Below are positions 1 to 9,024 of a stretch of 64,000 bases of DNA, piece by piece. Under the pieces are notes generated by a model. It was not told the DNA's origin. It did not search any database and saw only the letters and a list, made by a program, of their open reading frames with translations. Where the stretch lies: NCBI RefSeq assembly GCF_900103665.1, contig NZ_FNGY01000001.1, positions 930,001-994,000 on the forward strand. Direction: 5' to 3'. Source of the DNA: Pedobacter steynii. GTDB lineage: Bacteria > Bacteroidota > Bacteroidia > Sphingobacteriales > Sphingobacteriaceae. How positions within the stretch are numbered: position 1 is the first letter of the stretch; the number at the start of each line of letters is the position of its first letter. The position numbers and the translations under genes were made by a program.

Positions 1-1104
1 GAATATAGATGCCTCCCTGTATTCCGCAGGATCTCCAAAATATTTGTAAAGGATGTATAGGATTGTTATAACCGCATAAATGATCAGGTGGATGTTTCTG
101 TTTTTCTTTAATTTTTCAACATAAGTGCCAATAGGTGCTGTGCTCTTTTTAACAAAGAGCAATACAAAAAAGGAAATCAGATTTAAGATGGGCAGCATCG
201 ATATGGCATTTAAAACGCCTAAATATTTCTGTAGTGTATAGTTTCTGTATTGAATTAAATTACCGAAAAACCTCCCGCTGATGATCAGTATGATCAGGTA
301 GGAAAGGATATAACTGATCGTTGTTATTTTTAACGAAGAGGAGGAGAAAGATATGGAAAATATAGAACCAACCATGTCCATAATCGTCAGTAAGAGGATT
401 GTATAGCTGATCATAAAGCCCCATTTAAAGAAAGGGTTTGAAATGGCTTGATGGTCAATTGGGTATATTAATTTTTTAATGGAATAAGCCCGGTTAGAAA
501 GGTAAAGGAAGCCAATTAGCACCGCAATAGTTTTAAAAGAGATTACCAGGAAGATAATAGAAACGATGATGTCTTTTATGTATAAAGATTCCGCAGTTAT
601 AAATCCGGTATATTTATATAAGGAGTCCGGGTCTGAGGATACGGCATAGCTGAAAACTAATGCACTGCAGAAGGGGATGATCAACGATTTTAGCCTGGAT
701 ATCCCTGCTGGTTTGGTTTCAGTTTTATAATAAAAGAAAGCAAAACAAATCAGCGGAATAAAAAAGGTGACAAACCTCATCGCATTATAAATGCTCATGC
801 TGTTCTCTATATCTAAATGATAATCCAGAAAGGCCGACCAATCTGATTTGAAGATGTAGTAGGGGATAAAAAGGAGCTGTATCAGCACAGCTTTGGTAAT
901 GAGCTTATTCTTATAGAAATACCAGGCAAAAACCAGACTTTCTAAAAACCAGTTCTGTACCTGCCATAAATAGCCGTAAAAGGAAGTGTCCGGTCCGTAA
1001 CTGTCTACAAAATAATTGCTTATTTGAAAAAATGCAACAATAATACCTAATATCCAAATAGAGTTAAGGGCATTTTGTTGTTTATCACTAAAGAGCAAGG
1101 TCAT
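1..1104 (-). CDS. Multi-pass membrane protein, 3' end cut by window edge
   Basis: An open frame runs from the ATG at 1102-1104 leftward to base 1 without a stop, giving 368 residues of an incomplete protein. The translation is a series of roughly ten hydrophobic segments separated by short charged loops (for example around IWILGIIVAFF near the start and IILIISGRFF further on), so it is an integral inner-membrane protein. I do not recognise the family; the visible part could be the membrane half of a sensor or an export protein whose C-terminal domain lies outside the window. Its start is only 7 bases from a 23-bp inverted repeat that may hide or control the ribosome-binding region. That it is a real gene is fairly sure; its function is unknown. 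Confidence 0.75.
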   Translation of the reverse strand, partial: MTLLFSDKQQNALNSIWILGIIVAFFQISNYFVDSYGPDTSFYGYLWQVQNWFLESLVFAWYFYKNKLITKAVLIQLLFIPYYIFKSDWSAFLDYHLDIENSMSIYNAMRFVTFFIPLICFAFFYYKTETKPAGISRLKSLIIPFCSALVFSYAVSSDPDSLYKYTGFITAESLYIKDIIVSIIFLVISFKTIAVLIGFLYLSNRAYSIKKLIYPIDHQAISNPFFKWGFMISYTILLLTIMDMVGSIFSISFSSSSLKITTISYILSYLIILIISGRFFGNLIQYRNYTLQKYLGVLNAISMLPILNLISFFVLLFVKKSTAPIGTYVEKLKKNRNIHLIIYAVITILYILYKYFGDPAEYREASIF

Positions 1105-1111
1105 ATTTATT

Positions 1112-1166
1112 AACTTTAATATATCTGTTCAAACAAGTTACCCGTTTGAACAAATATATTAAAGTT
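1112..1166. promoter_or_regulatory. Long inverted repeat upstream of membrane protein gene
   Basis: Arms 1112-1134 and 1144-1166 are complementary at 22 of 23 positions around a 9-base loop (AAGTTACCC). The arms end in GTTCAAAC/GTTTGAAC next to the loop and are AT-rich at the base. It lies about 70 bases after the stop of the metallo-hydrolase gene and 7 bases before the ATG of the membrane protein gene, both read leftward. It could terminate the first gene, act as an operator, or fold in the leader RNA of the second. There is no strong T tract on either side, which weakens the plain terminator reading. Confidence 0.55.
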
Positions 1167-1235
1167 TTAGAATCTGCATGATGTTATAGAGGATAAACTC
1201 ATTATTTAAATGAAAAAGCTTTGAATTTAGCGTAA

Positions 1236-2762
1236 TTACGAGTCGGATCCTGTTTCTACTCTTTCGATAGTATTTAACTGATCATTCCACTCAAATTGAT
1301 GAATGTCCCAGGTTTGGGTACCTCTTGGCCGTTCAAGTTTCTGGGCAATGATTACTTTTTGTCCATCTGTACGCAGGTTGATCATGCCATAGACGGTCAC
1401 AATTCTTTCTTTTTCTTTCTTCGGATCAAGGTCTTTAATCTTTATGAATTCTTTACTTGACCGCATTAATTCTGTACTGAAAATATAAGAACGTTCTCCT
1501 CTGCTGTATTTACCTATGGTACCCAAAGTATCAGGGCGGGGATGACAATGAGGTTCATCATCGCCACTTGAGATAACGGTAGCCAAAGGATTGACTGCCT
1601 GTAGAAATTCAGACGTAAAATCTGAACTTCCATGGTGACAGCATTTGGCAAAATCTACCTGAAAGTGTTTCTTTACAGAATCTATTGCTGCATTCATCTG
1701 ATCTTGCAATATCTTTTTCTGTGACGCACTGGTCGCATTTTGTATTTGCTTACGTAATGTGGCAATGTCAATTCCCGAATAACTCTGAAGCAAAAAATCT
1801 TCTGCAGGGGGATTCAGGTCTCCGCCTAAGAGCACACGGACATGCCCCATCACCAGCTTGATGACAACGGAGTGTCCATTTTTAGTTCTGCCAACGTTAT
1901 CCGTATTGCCTGTTTTTGCTTTGAAATACCTCAGGGTTCTCTGGTTCTGTATGTCTTCGGTCAATGGACCAAGAATTTCCATCTTTAATTCCGGGGTACT
2001 TAACAGGTACTGGGGCTGGTTTATATTTCCCCTCACTGCGGCACTAAAGTTCACATTTTTATGTTGGTCTAGTGCCTTTTTTAAAGTTCTTTCATGCAGG
2101 GAACCTTCGCCCATGTTATTTAAATGCGCTTTCATCTGTTGATCTGTGATGACCAGTTCAGTGATGTAATTGGTGTTTCCTACCCGAATGGTTGCACCCA
2201 ATTCATCGGCACCTTCTCTTTGAACCAAGCCGCTATGGTAGATGTTTTTAAAGCTGAATTGTTGAGTGCTGTCGGTCTGTTTTTTAAACAACTGCCCAAA
2301 ACCAAGATAATGATCGCTATCCGGATGTGAGATTATTGCATCAAAGACCGGAGGTGCAGATTGACTACGTTTGGTATTAAACCTCCATTTTAAAAAACGC
2401 AACATGTTATCGCTGCCACCCGCATCGATGATATAATGCTGGTCATCGGGTGTTACGACATGGCAGCCATCCCCTTGCCCTACATCAATAAAATTGACTT
2501 CCAGGATCCGGTCAGGCCTGATCTTAGATTTTAGGATATAACCGGTACAGCTTCGACTTCTGACTTTGATATAGGTTTCATCTTTAACAATTTTTTCTAT
2601 GAAGGTGTCTTTATCTTTGAGCACCCGAATGAAATCTCCAAACAAGAGATTCTTAAGGTGTGTCCATTTTATTTTTTCGCCATCTGTTTTTTCATCGAAA
2701 ATTTTGACAGCAGGATAAACGGCAAAGCCGTGACCTTGTTGAAGAATTTGTTGTTGTTCCAT
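1236..2762 (-). CDS. ComEC/Rec2-like metallo-beta-lactamase-fold hydrolase
   Basis: This 508-aa protein matches the soluble hydrolase part of ComEC-type proteins. Residues about 35-85 look like a small SH3-like barrel. From about residue 88 the metallo-beta-lactamase fold begins with the strand VNFIDVGQGDG (GQGDG at 95-99), followed by IIDAGG, the metal-binding HPDSDH at 146-151, a later LLGGDL strand and CCHHGSSD. All the usual metal ligands are therefore present. There are no membrane segments and no signal peptide, so it is probably cytoplasmic, unlike full-length ComEC. The family cleaves phosphodiester bonds or small metabolites; the substrate here is unknown. It may be co-transcribed with the upstream outer-membrane-like gene 67 bases away. 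Confidence 0.75.
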   Translation of the reverse strand: MEQQQILQQGHGFAVYPAVKIFDEKTDGEKIKWTHLKNLLFGDFIRVLKDKDTFIEKIVKDETYIKVRSRSCTGYILKSKIRPDRILEVNFIDVGQGDGCHVVTPDDQHYIIDAGGSDNMLRFLKWRFNTKRSQSAPPVFDAIISHPDSDHYLGFGQLFKKQTDSTQQFSFKNIYHSGLVQREGADELGATIRVGNTNYITELVITDQQMKAHLNNMGEGSLHERTLKKALDQHKNVNFSAAVRGNINQPQYLLSTPELKMEILGPLTEDIQNQRTLRYFKAKTGNTDNVGRTKNGHSVVIKLVMGHVRVLLGGDLNPPAEDFLLQSYSGIDIATLRKQIQNATSASQKKILQDQMNAAIDSVKKHFQVDFAKCCHHGSSDFTSEFLQAVNPLATVISSGDDEPHCHPRPDTLGTIGKYSRGERSYIFSTELMRSSKEFIKIKDLDPKKEKERIVTVYGMINLRTDGQKVIIAQKLERPRGTQTWDIHQFEWNDQLNTIERVETGSDS

Positions 2763-2829
2763 TTTTTTATGATTAGTTGGGTAGCGTTTGTTGGTTCAGG
2801 CTGTAGCCCCTTTTTAGGTCAGAATTTAA

Positions 2830-4164
2830 CTAGGGCTTCGTGAAGGGGAGTCCGAATTTAATTCCCCAAAAACCAGCGTTTTTTAAAGAGGTATTCAGGT
2901 AGGATTTGCGTTCATAGAACAATTCGAAATTGATGCTGTTATTGCCTTCTTTGTCTTTAAAAGGAATGATTAAACCGAGGCTTGTGCTGTTCACATAAGA
3001 GGAGGGTGAGGAGGTAACCAATCCATTGAATGAAGTGGCCAGATCAATTCCGATATTGGTTTCATTAAATACGTCAAACAGAACAATGAACTGAGCACCG
3101 AAATCTGGTCTGACCCTGCTCTTAAAATCGGTGCTGGTCATTGAAAAAACACTTTCATCTTCTGCTAAAATTGAGGTTGAATCTGTCAGCTTTTTTAGAT
3201 TGTACCAGCGGGAGGGGCTGGAGATTTCACTTAAGGTATGTTTTCGGGAAAGCGCAGCAAAAGCGGACCAATAAAACTGAAGATTTTTAGCCGTTGTAAC
3301 GGTATGTAGTTGATTGTAAGATAGTTTTATGTTTGCGGTATAAACGGATTTATCAATAGGCTTACTTAAACTGGTTGCAATTTGAGGATCGAGGTATTTA
3401 AAGTTGTCCCAGCTAAAGGGGGTTACATTGAGTTTAAACCAGGATATGCGCTTAGCCGTCCATTTTTCCTTATAATACTTTAGTTCCAGTTCCTCAAGGG
3501 TATTGAAAAACCGTTTTTTTGCTCCTTTGTGAACTTTTGCCGAATCTTTTTCTTCAATTTCATCGGAAATATCTAAGTAGTCAGAAAAATCTGTTTTTGC
3601 ATTTTCATATTTTTCCTTGGTTTCCCCAAAGGCTTCATCCACTATTGCTTTATGAAAGACTTCATTTCTGGCGCCAGGCTTAGGTTTATAGCCCTCATTA
3701 ACAATCCAGGTAAATGAATATCCAGCTTTAAGTGATTTTTTGTTTTTGAAGTCAAAAATCTTTTTGCTCATCTCTCCACTAATATCAATGGCATGAATGT
3801 ACTTAAAGGGGCCATCCAGTGGCTCTTTTTTTACTACGAAAACAAAAGGTGTAAAATAGAATTTAGAGCCATCTTCGTCTATCTGCAGGGTGGCAAACCG
3901 GCCAACCTTACTGAAGCTGTTTTCTCCAACTGTAATTTTTGAATAATCCTTCTGGATGAGTGAGCGAAAACTATAACGGGAGATTAAATAATTTTTGTGA
4001 TCGTCATAAATTTTGTTGGTGGTATCCTGATAATGAGTCAGCTTCTTCAGTATCCGGGGGAAAACAGTATCAATGTATTTTACCGGGACGTTTTTTGTTT
4101 GCGCATTAACTTTTGTATACAGCAAACAGCTGAATAACAAAAGCACGGTCGTTAATTTTTTCAT
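2830..4164 (-). CDS. Secreted protein, probable outer-membrane beta-barrel
   Basis: I chose the ATG at 4162-4164 (444 aa) because it places a clean signal peptide at the N-terminus: Met-Lys-Lys, then a hydrophobic run (LTTVLLLFSCLLYT) and a VNAQ cleavage site. An upstream in-frame ATG at 4203 would add 13 residues ahead of the signal. The body is rich in alternating polar/hydrophobic strands and ends in FWGIKFGLPF, a pattern common at the end of Bacteroidota outer-membrane barrels. No family was recognised. It lies just upstream of the ComEC-like hydrolase in the same direction, so the two may form an operon. Confidence 0.6.
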   Translation of the reverse strand: MKKLTTVLLLFSCLLYTKVNAQTKNVPVKYIDTVFPRILKKLTHYQDTTNKIYDDHKNYLISRYSFRSLIQKDYSKITVGENSFSKVGRFATLQIDEDGSKFYFTPFVFVVKKEPLDGPFKYIHAIDISGEMSKKIFDFKNKKSLKAGYSFTWIVNEGYKPKPGARNEVFHKAIVDEAFGETKEKYENAKTDFSDYLDISDEIEEKDSAKVHKGAKKRFFNTLEELELKYYKEKWTAKRISWFKLNVTPFSWDNFKYLDPQIATSLSKPIDKSVYTANIKLSYNQLHTVTTAKNLQFYWSAFAALSRKHTLSEISSPSRWYNLKKLTDSTSILAEDESVFSMTSTDFKSRVRPDFGAQFIVLFDVFNETNIGIDLATSFNGLVTSSPSSYVNSTSLGLIIPFKDKEGNNSINFELFYERKSYLNTSLKNAGFWGIKFGLPFTKP

Positions 4165-4235
4165 GTTTTTAAGATTGGTACACAAACATCCAAATACTTG
4201 CAAACATGTCTTTATGGTAAAACGCGTGGATTCAA

Positions 4236-4252
4236 ACCGTTTTTTAAACGGT
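4236..4252. promoter_or_regulatory. Short perfect palindrome in divergent promoter region
   Basis: ACCGTTT and AAACGGT flank a three-base centre in the 163-base gap between the leftward gene starting at 4164 and the rightward operon starting at 4328. A symmetric site in a divergent promoter gap could bind a dimeric regulator, but only position and symmetry support this. Confidence 0.25.
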
Positions 4253-4327
4253 AAAATAGGGGGAAAACACCCTAAGGAATTTTTTTGATAAACTCGATGT
4301 TTACTTTCCTAAACAAACCAGATTAAA

Positions 4328-4795
4328 ATGGAAAGAAATTTATCTAAATTAATGCCTGTTATGGAAGCCAATACAGGTACACTCTTACAACCGTCTTATC
4401 AGGACAAGCAAAAAGAGGACAAAGGATTTACTGGTGCAAAAAATCTTGCAGAGAGGGAAGTTGCCTATGAGGAGGCCATGAAATGTATATACGAATACGA
4501 GCAAACTCCTCTCGGCGGATTCAAGAAAAAAACGCTGGGCGTCATTTTTAAGAAGGAGCTGCTGGAGGACTGGATTAAACATATTGACACTATCTCAACT
4601 TATGATGCAATGGATATCAGATTTGGAATTTATACACAGGAATTTATAAACGATACTCCCGAACCGGATGATCATAACCTGGATAAGATAACTGTATTCC
4701 TTTTCCCGATGTTTGAGGGCAAGCCGGCAACGATAGGTAAGCCAAAACAAGATCAAAAAGTGAATCCTTTTAATATGGGAGAAGTATACCCCTGA
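4328..4795 (+). CDS. Hypothetical protein, first gene of two-component operon
   Basis: A 155-aa soluble protein without signal peptide or membrane helix; I do not recognise a domain. The N-terminal third is polar (LLQPSYQDKQKEDKGF), the middle has a helix-rich segment with KKKTLGVIFKKELLEDW, and the C-terminus is proline- and lysine-rich. Its stop codon overlaps the start of the next gene (TGATG at 4793-4797), which implies translational coupling with the membrane protein and, through it, with the histidine kinase and response regulator. That context suggests an accessory or output component of the signalling pathway, by inference only. Confidence 0.65.
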   Translation: MERNLSKLMPVMEANTGTLLQPSYQDKQKEDKGFTGAKNLAEREVAYEEAMKCIYEYEQTPLGGFKKKTLGVIFKKELLEDWIKHIDTISTYDAMDIRFGIYTQEFINDTPEPDDHNLDKITVFLFPMFEGKPATIGKPKQDQKVNPFNMGEVYP

Positions 4796-5448
4796 TGGAA
4801 TTGAGTATTCAACATTATTTTGAATTTTTGAGTTTGCTGATATCGGTCATCTATATCGGCAAACTTAAAAATCATTTTTTAATCACATTTGTACCCTATT
4901 TGTTGCTCATACTTGTAGTGGAACTAATCGCCAAATATCTTGCCGTAAACTTCCATTATAAAAATATCTGGGTCTATAACCTGATCAATCTTTTGAGCCA
5001 CAGCTATTATGCCTTTATATTTTATTGTTTTGCCCGGCAAAAGGTCCATAGAAAGGTGATTGTTGTATTGACCATCACGTATATCGTTGCTGCGCTGACC
5101 TATTATCTGTTCACCTCTTTTTATGAATTCAACAATGTGATCATCTCTACTGGTGGAGTATTGGGGATTTTCCTTGCTTGTCTGCATTTTTACTACTACC
5201 TGCAAAATGACAATTACGTTCATGAACGCCATTTTTTGAGCGGATTATTTATCGCCTCCGGAGTCCTGATCTTTTATTCCGGAATTGCCATTTGTTTTTC
5301 TCTTTATAATTATATTCGTATAAATGATCTCAGACTTTTTGGTGATCCGCTTTATCGTGTTATCCCCAGATCGCTAAGCATTTTTCTATACCTTCTTATC
5401 TCGATTGCCATTATCATATGGAAAAGACCCACGAAGACATTGTATTAG
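4795..5448 (+). CDS. Small integral membrane protein coupled to sensor kinase
   Basis: A 217-aa protein with about six or seven predicted membrane helices filling almost its whole length. The start ATG overlaps the stop of the preceding gene by one base, and its 3' end overlaps the histidine kinase gene by 31 bases. I recognise no named domain. Because the downstream kinase has only one membrane helix and no extracellular domain, this multi-helix protein is a good candidate for the signal-sensing partner of the kinase. That role is an inference from gene order and coupling. Confidence 0.7.
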   Translation: MELSIQHYFEFLSLLISVIYIGKLKNHFLITFVPYLLLILVVELIAKYLAVNFHYKNIWVYNLINLLSHSYYAFIFYCFARQKVHRKVIVVLTITYIVAALTYYLFTSFYEFNNVIISTGGVLGIFLACLHFYYYLQNDNYVHERHFLSGLFIASGVLIFYSGIAICFSLYNYIRINDLRLFGDPLYRVIPRSLSIFLYLLISIAIIIWKRPTKTLY

Positions 5449-6212
5449 CCATTATTATTTCCAGTATCATTCTCGTCATACTTTCTGTATTTACTACCTT
5501 ATTCTTCCTGGTTTTTGTAAGAAAAAAACGCATTATTAATGAAAAGAAGGAGGAATTGAGCAGGAACTTCGAGAAGCAGCTGTTAGAAACCAAGCTGGAA
5601 ATTCAGAATGAAACCTTAAATGGCGTCAGCCGGGAGATCCATGACAATATCGGGCAGGTGCTTTCTTTTATTAAGCTGTCACTTTCCACATCAGTTCGGC
5701 TTGATGCAGAAGAAAAGAACACGAAAATAGTAGAAAGTGTTCAATTGATTTCAGAAGTAATCAGTGATTTAAGAGACCTTTCAAAGAGCCTCAGTTTTGA
5801 AAAAATTAAAGAGGAAGGACTGGTGCAGGTCATCATGAATGACATAGAAAGATTGCATAAAAGCGGGATCATCAATGCTTTCTTTGTGCTGGAAGGAAAT
5901 CCGGTTAAGATGGCTGGTCAGGTTGATCTGGTCCTGTACCGGATTTTTCAGGAGATTGTGAACAATACGCTAAAACATGCCGGATCAAAAGATATTTTTG
6001 TGGATTTGAAATTTGGAGAAAAATGCTTTACCTTAACTATTAAGGATTCGGGAAAGGGGTTCTGTGAAGACAGGTTAGACAAGGGACAGGGGCTCGGCCT
6101 TAAAAATATCAGACAGCGTGCAACCCTGATTGGAGCAGATGTTGTAATGGAGACTAAGCCATTTGGGGGGTGTAAGACAACAATAACTTTGAATAGTACC
6201 TCAATATTGTAA
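5418..6212 (+). CDS. NarL/DegS-type sensor histidine kinase
   Basis: The 264-aa protein has one N-terminal membrane helix (about residues 8-33), a short coiled segment, then the HisKA_3 dimerisation and phosphoacceptor motif SREIHDNIGQ with His75. The C-terminal HATPase_c domain shows the N box (FQEIVNNTLKHA), the G1 box DSGKGF and the G2 box GQGLGLKNIRQRA. It should autophosphorylate on His75 and pass phosphate to the LuxR-type regulator that starts three bases after its stop. It has no periplasmic sensing domain of note, so sensing probably relies on the membrane protein encoded just upstream, whose gene it overlaps by 31 bases. Confidence 0.92.
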   Translation: MEKTHEDIVLAIIISSIILVILSVFTTLFFLVFVRKKRIINEKKEELSRNFEKQLLETKLEIQNETLNGVSREIHDNIGQVLSFIKLSLSTSVRLDAEEKNTKIVESVQLISEVISDLRDLSKSLSFEKIKEEGLVQVIMNDIERLHKSGIINAFFVLEGNPVKMAGQVDLVLYRIFQEIVNNTLKHAGSKDIFVDLKFGEKCFTLTIKDSGKGFCEDRLDKGQGLGLKNIRQRATLIGADVVMETKPFGGCKTTITLNSTSIL

Positions 6213-6215
6213 TAC

Positions 6216-6851
6216 ATGCAACAGACAACTATAGCGCTCGTCGATGACCATCGGCTGTTTAGGCAGGGAATTGTATCCCTTATCAAAACTTTTCCTGAAT
6301 ATGATGTGCTCTTTGAAGCGGGAAGCGGGGAGGAGTTTTGCGAGCGGATTCACCAAAAAAATAAGCCGGATATCGTACTGCTCGACCTGAATATGCCTGT
6401 AATGAACGGGGCACAACTCGCCAGCTGGATTAAAGAACATTATCCGGAAATACACATCATTGTGCTTTCCATGGTAGATGATGCTGAGACCATTTTAATG
6501 ACGATCAAGACAGGGGTCAGAGGTTATCTGTTGAAAGATGCTGATCCTTTGGAGTTTAAAGCAGCTTTGGACGCAGTAGCAGACCATAATGTTTATTTCC
6601 CTTCATTTGTTACCCGCCTAATGGCTGAACGTCTGTATACCCCTTCCACAGATGTTAAACTGAACCAACGGGAAAAGGATTTTTTGAAATACGCTGGCAC
6701 AGAACTCACTTATAAAGAAATTGCTGAAAAGATGTTTGTGAGTCTGAGAACAATAGATGGCTACAGAGATGGTCTTTTCGTTAAGCTCAACGTTAAGAAT
6801 AGAGTCGGCTTAGTCTTATATGCGATTAAAAACAAGCTGATTGAATTGTAA
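6216..6851 (+). CDS. LuxR/NarL-family response regulator
   Basis: A 211-aa two-domain regulator. The receiver domain (about 1-120) has the acidic pair Asp10-Asp11, the phosphoacceptor in VLLDLNMPVMNG (Asp57) and the conserved lysine in YLLKDADP. The C-terminal GerE-type helix-turn-helix (about 145-205) reads LTYKEIAEKMFVSLRTIDGY, with recognition helix VSLRTIDGYR. It is the cognate partner of the preceding kinase, lying three bases downstream. Target promoters are not known; the first gene of the operon is a natural candidate for autoregulation. Confidence 0.93.
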   Translation: MQQTTIALVDDHRLFRQGIVSLIKTFPEYDVLFEAGSGEEFCERIHQKNKPDIVLLDLNMPVMNGAQLASWIKEHYPEIHIIVLSMVDDAETILMTIKTGVRGYLLKDADPLEFKAALDAVADHNVYFPSFVTRLMAERLYTPSTDVKLNQREKDFLKYAGTELTYKEIAEKMFVSLRTIDGYRDGLFVKLNVKNRVGLVLYAIKNKLIEL

Positions 6852-6890
6852 AAGCCCTGTTTTTTTTGTCCAAATCAGCTATATTTAACT

Positions 6891-7457
6891 ATGAAAAACA
6901 ATAAAAAAGAGTTGTTACCAGAACAACGTGCAGAGCTGATCAGCACCTTAAAAGACCGCTTTGAGAAAAATATGAACCGCCACAAAGGTCTGGAATGGGC
7001 TAAAGTGCAGGCGAAACTGGAAGCCAATACCGAAAAACTATGGTCACTTGACGATATGGAAATCAGCGGCGGTGAGCCGGATGTTGTTGGTTATGATCAG
7101 AAAACCGGCGAATACATTTTTTATGATTGTTCCGCCGAAAGTCCTAAGGGGCGCAGAAGTGTTTGTTATGATGGCGAAGCGCTGGAGTCAAGAAAAGAAC
7201 ATAAGCCAAAGAATAGCGCCATGGAGATGGCTGCTGCGATGGGGATTGAAATTTTAACGGAAGAACAATATCGCGAATTGCAGCAATTTGGAAAGTTTGA
7301 TACGAAAACGTCGAGCTGGATCAAAACACCGGCGGATATCAGAAAGCTTGGCGGAGCAATTTTTGCGGATTATCGTTACGATACGATCTTCGTTTATCAC
7401 AATGGTGCAGAATCTTACTATGGTGCCAGAGGCTTCCGCGGTTCCCTAAAAGTATAA
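6891..7457 (+). CDS. DUF4256 family protein
   Basis: A 188-aa soluble protein matching the DUF4256 family, with the characteristic stretches ELISTLKDRFEKNMNRH, GGEPDVVGYD, YIFYDCSAESP and the terminal YYGARGFRGSLKV. The family is widespread in bacteria and has no established function. It begins 39 bases after the response regulator and could be read through from that operon, although no clear terminator is visible between them. Length is typical for the family. Confidence 0.88.
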   Translation: MKNNKKELLPEQRAELISTLKDRFEKNMNRHKGLEWAKVQAKLEANTEKLWSLDDMEISGGEPDVVGYDQKTGEYIFYDCSAESPKGRRSVCYDGEALESRKEHKPKNSAMEMAAAMGIEILTEEQYRELQQFGKFDTKTSSWIKTPADIRKLGGAIFADYRYDTIFVYHNGAESYYGARGFRGSLKV

Positions 7458-7491
7458 TCTTTTTCTCTTCTTCAGTAAGGCAACAATAATT

Positions 7492-8013
7492 ATGAGGTTT
7501 TTCCTATCTTTTACGTTAGTCATTTTTATATTTTCTACAAGCACTACTATTGCGCAAACAACCAAACAAATTGTTCAGGATGCTCCGGTTTATGCGGAGA
7601 TGTTAAAAATTTTGACAACCGATCAGGAATGTCCGAAGTATTTTTCAGTTGATCAAAGAACACTAGATTATCCCCACATATTTGGCTTTGGTAAGGCTGG
7701 AATCTCCGATTATCTGGAAAACCCGGAATGGAGTTTTATTAGATCAACTGGAAACACCGAAGATAAGTCTGTTTCTAAACGATATCTTTCAAAAAGGGTA
7801 TTCAAGGTAGATCCAGGCTTATCATTTACGGTAAAGGCTGGGTTCAAAATTTTTAGTCCCGTTGCTTATTCTGATGATAAAAACAGATGTTTTGCCGTCT
7901 ATGAAGAGTTTAATGATCAGCGAAGATTGCTGAATTTAGGGGCTATGTTTTTTCAATTGAAGGATAACAAATGGATCCTCCTGAAAAACTATGTTCCTGC
8001 CATTATAGATTAA
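7492..8013 (+). CDS. Secreted hypothetical protein
   Basis: A 173-aa protein with a signal peptide (FFLSFTLVIFIFS followed by a TIAQ cleavage site at about residue 22). The mature part is about 150 residues without cysteine clusters or repeats that I recognise; it is probably periplasmic. It follows the DUF4256 gene by 34 bases in the same direction. No function can be assigned. Confidence 0.65.
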   Translation: MRFFLSFTLVIFIFSTSTTIAQTTKQIVQDAPVYAEMLKILTTDQECPKYFSVDQRTLDYPHIFGFGKAGISDYLENPEWSFIRSTGNTEDKSVSKRYLSKRVFKVDPGLSFTVKAGFKIFSPVAYSDDKNRCFAVYEEFNDQRRLLNLGAMFFQLKDNKWILLKNYVPAIID

Positions 8014-8266
8014 ATAATTAGTTGTCAATAGTGTTTTGTGTTTACAGTATTGAACAACCGCTATCTTCATGTTCTTTGAAGAATAGGCCGGGAATGACCT
8101 TTTTTATCCGTAATGGAGATCGTGGCTAAGAAGTCGGCTTTACATTACAGTTCAAAAGGCTTGTTATTTCTATTTTTTAAAAATAATTTCTTAACTTAAT
8201 TGTTTGAATTTCTTTATGTGAGGTTTAAAGTGTTGAATTCCATTTTAATAGCGCACTAATTCTTGG

Positions 8267-8893
8267 TTGTTCATGTTTTTTACTTTAAACGTTCTCTTTA
8301 TGCATAATGCTATATTAGTTCATCAAATGATCGACGTCATGCGGCGATTTTCTCCAGTCTCGTCCGCATTGGCATTACAGCTATCGCAAATCGTACATTT
8401 CATGGATTGCAGAGCTGGCAATACCATCCTCAACTATAAAGAAATACAGAAATTTGTTTGGTTTCAGCTAAAAGGAACCTCCGCAGAAATGACGAGGGAT
8501 ATGGAAAGTTCAGAGGAATCTACAAGCTGGTTTTGGTTTGTCGGAGATTTCCTGCACACCACGCCCGGTTTCTTCAGTCAGCAGCCTTCAGTCAGCTCCA
8601 TTGTCACACTTGAAGATAGTAGCTTTATCGCCATTTCAGTGGAAGATTTTACCGCATTAAAAAAACAGTTTTTTGAAGCTGAACAACTGATTGAAAAACT
8701 TCGGGATAATTGCAGGGTGCTTAGAACGCAACACCTGATCGATATGAAACGCACCGCTTTGGAACGTACCAGAAATCTCTACTATAACCATCCCAATCTT
8801 TTGAAAATTTGCTCAAGAAAGCAATTGGCCAGCTTTTTAAACATGTCTCCGGATACGCTTACAAGAGCTATGAAAAAGTTGAACGGTATTTAG
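8267..8893 (+). CDS. Crp/Fnr-family transcriptional regulator
   Basis: The protein has an N-terminal cyclic-nucleotide-binding-like beta-roll (from about residue 30 to 145, with FWFVGDFL and SFIAISVEDF) and a C-terminal winged-helix segment ending CSRKQLASFLNMSPDTLTRAMKKL. The usual phosphate-binding cassette for cAMP is not evident, so the ligand is unknown. The start is uncertain: ATGs at 8267, 8300 and 8327 are possible, and the first 20 residues are hydrophobic and atypical for the family, so 8300 or 8327 may be the true start. It lies just upstream of the MauE-like gene and may control it or the convergent SusC/SusD operon. Confidence 0.8.
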   Translation: MFMFFTLNVLFMHNAILVHQMIDVMRRFSPVSSALALQLSQIVHFMDCRAGNTILNYKEIQKFVWFQLKGTSAEMTRDMESSEESTSWFWFVGDFLHTTPGFFSQQPSVSSIVTLEDSSFIAISVEDFTALKKQFFEAEQLIEKLRDNCRVLRTQHLIDMKRTALERTRNLYYNHPNLLKICSRKQLASFLNMSPDTLTRAMKKLNGI

Positions 8894-9024
8894 TGGGCAA
8901 GGCTCGGTAGCCTGATAAAATGTTTAATTATCCGACAACAATCGTGTCATCATCCGACTATCGTCGGATCAGTTGTTAAGAATTGTCCTGAACTTTAAGG
9001 TATGATTTAACAAATACAAAAGTA

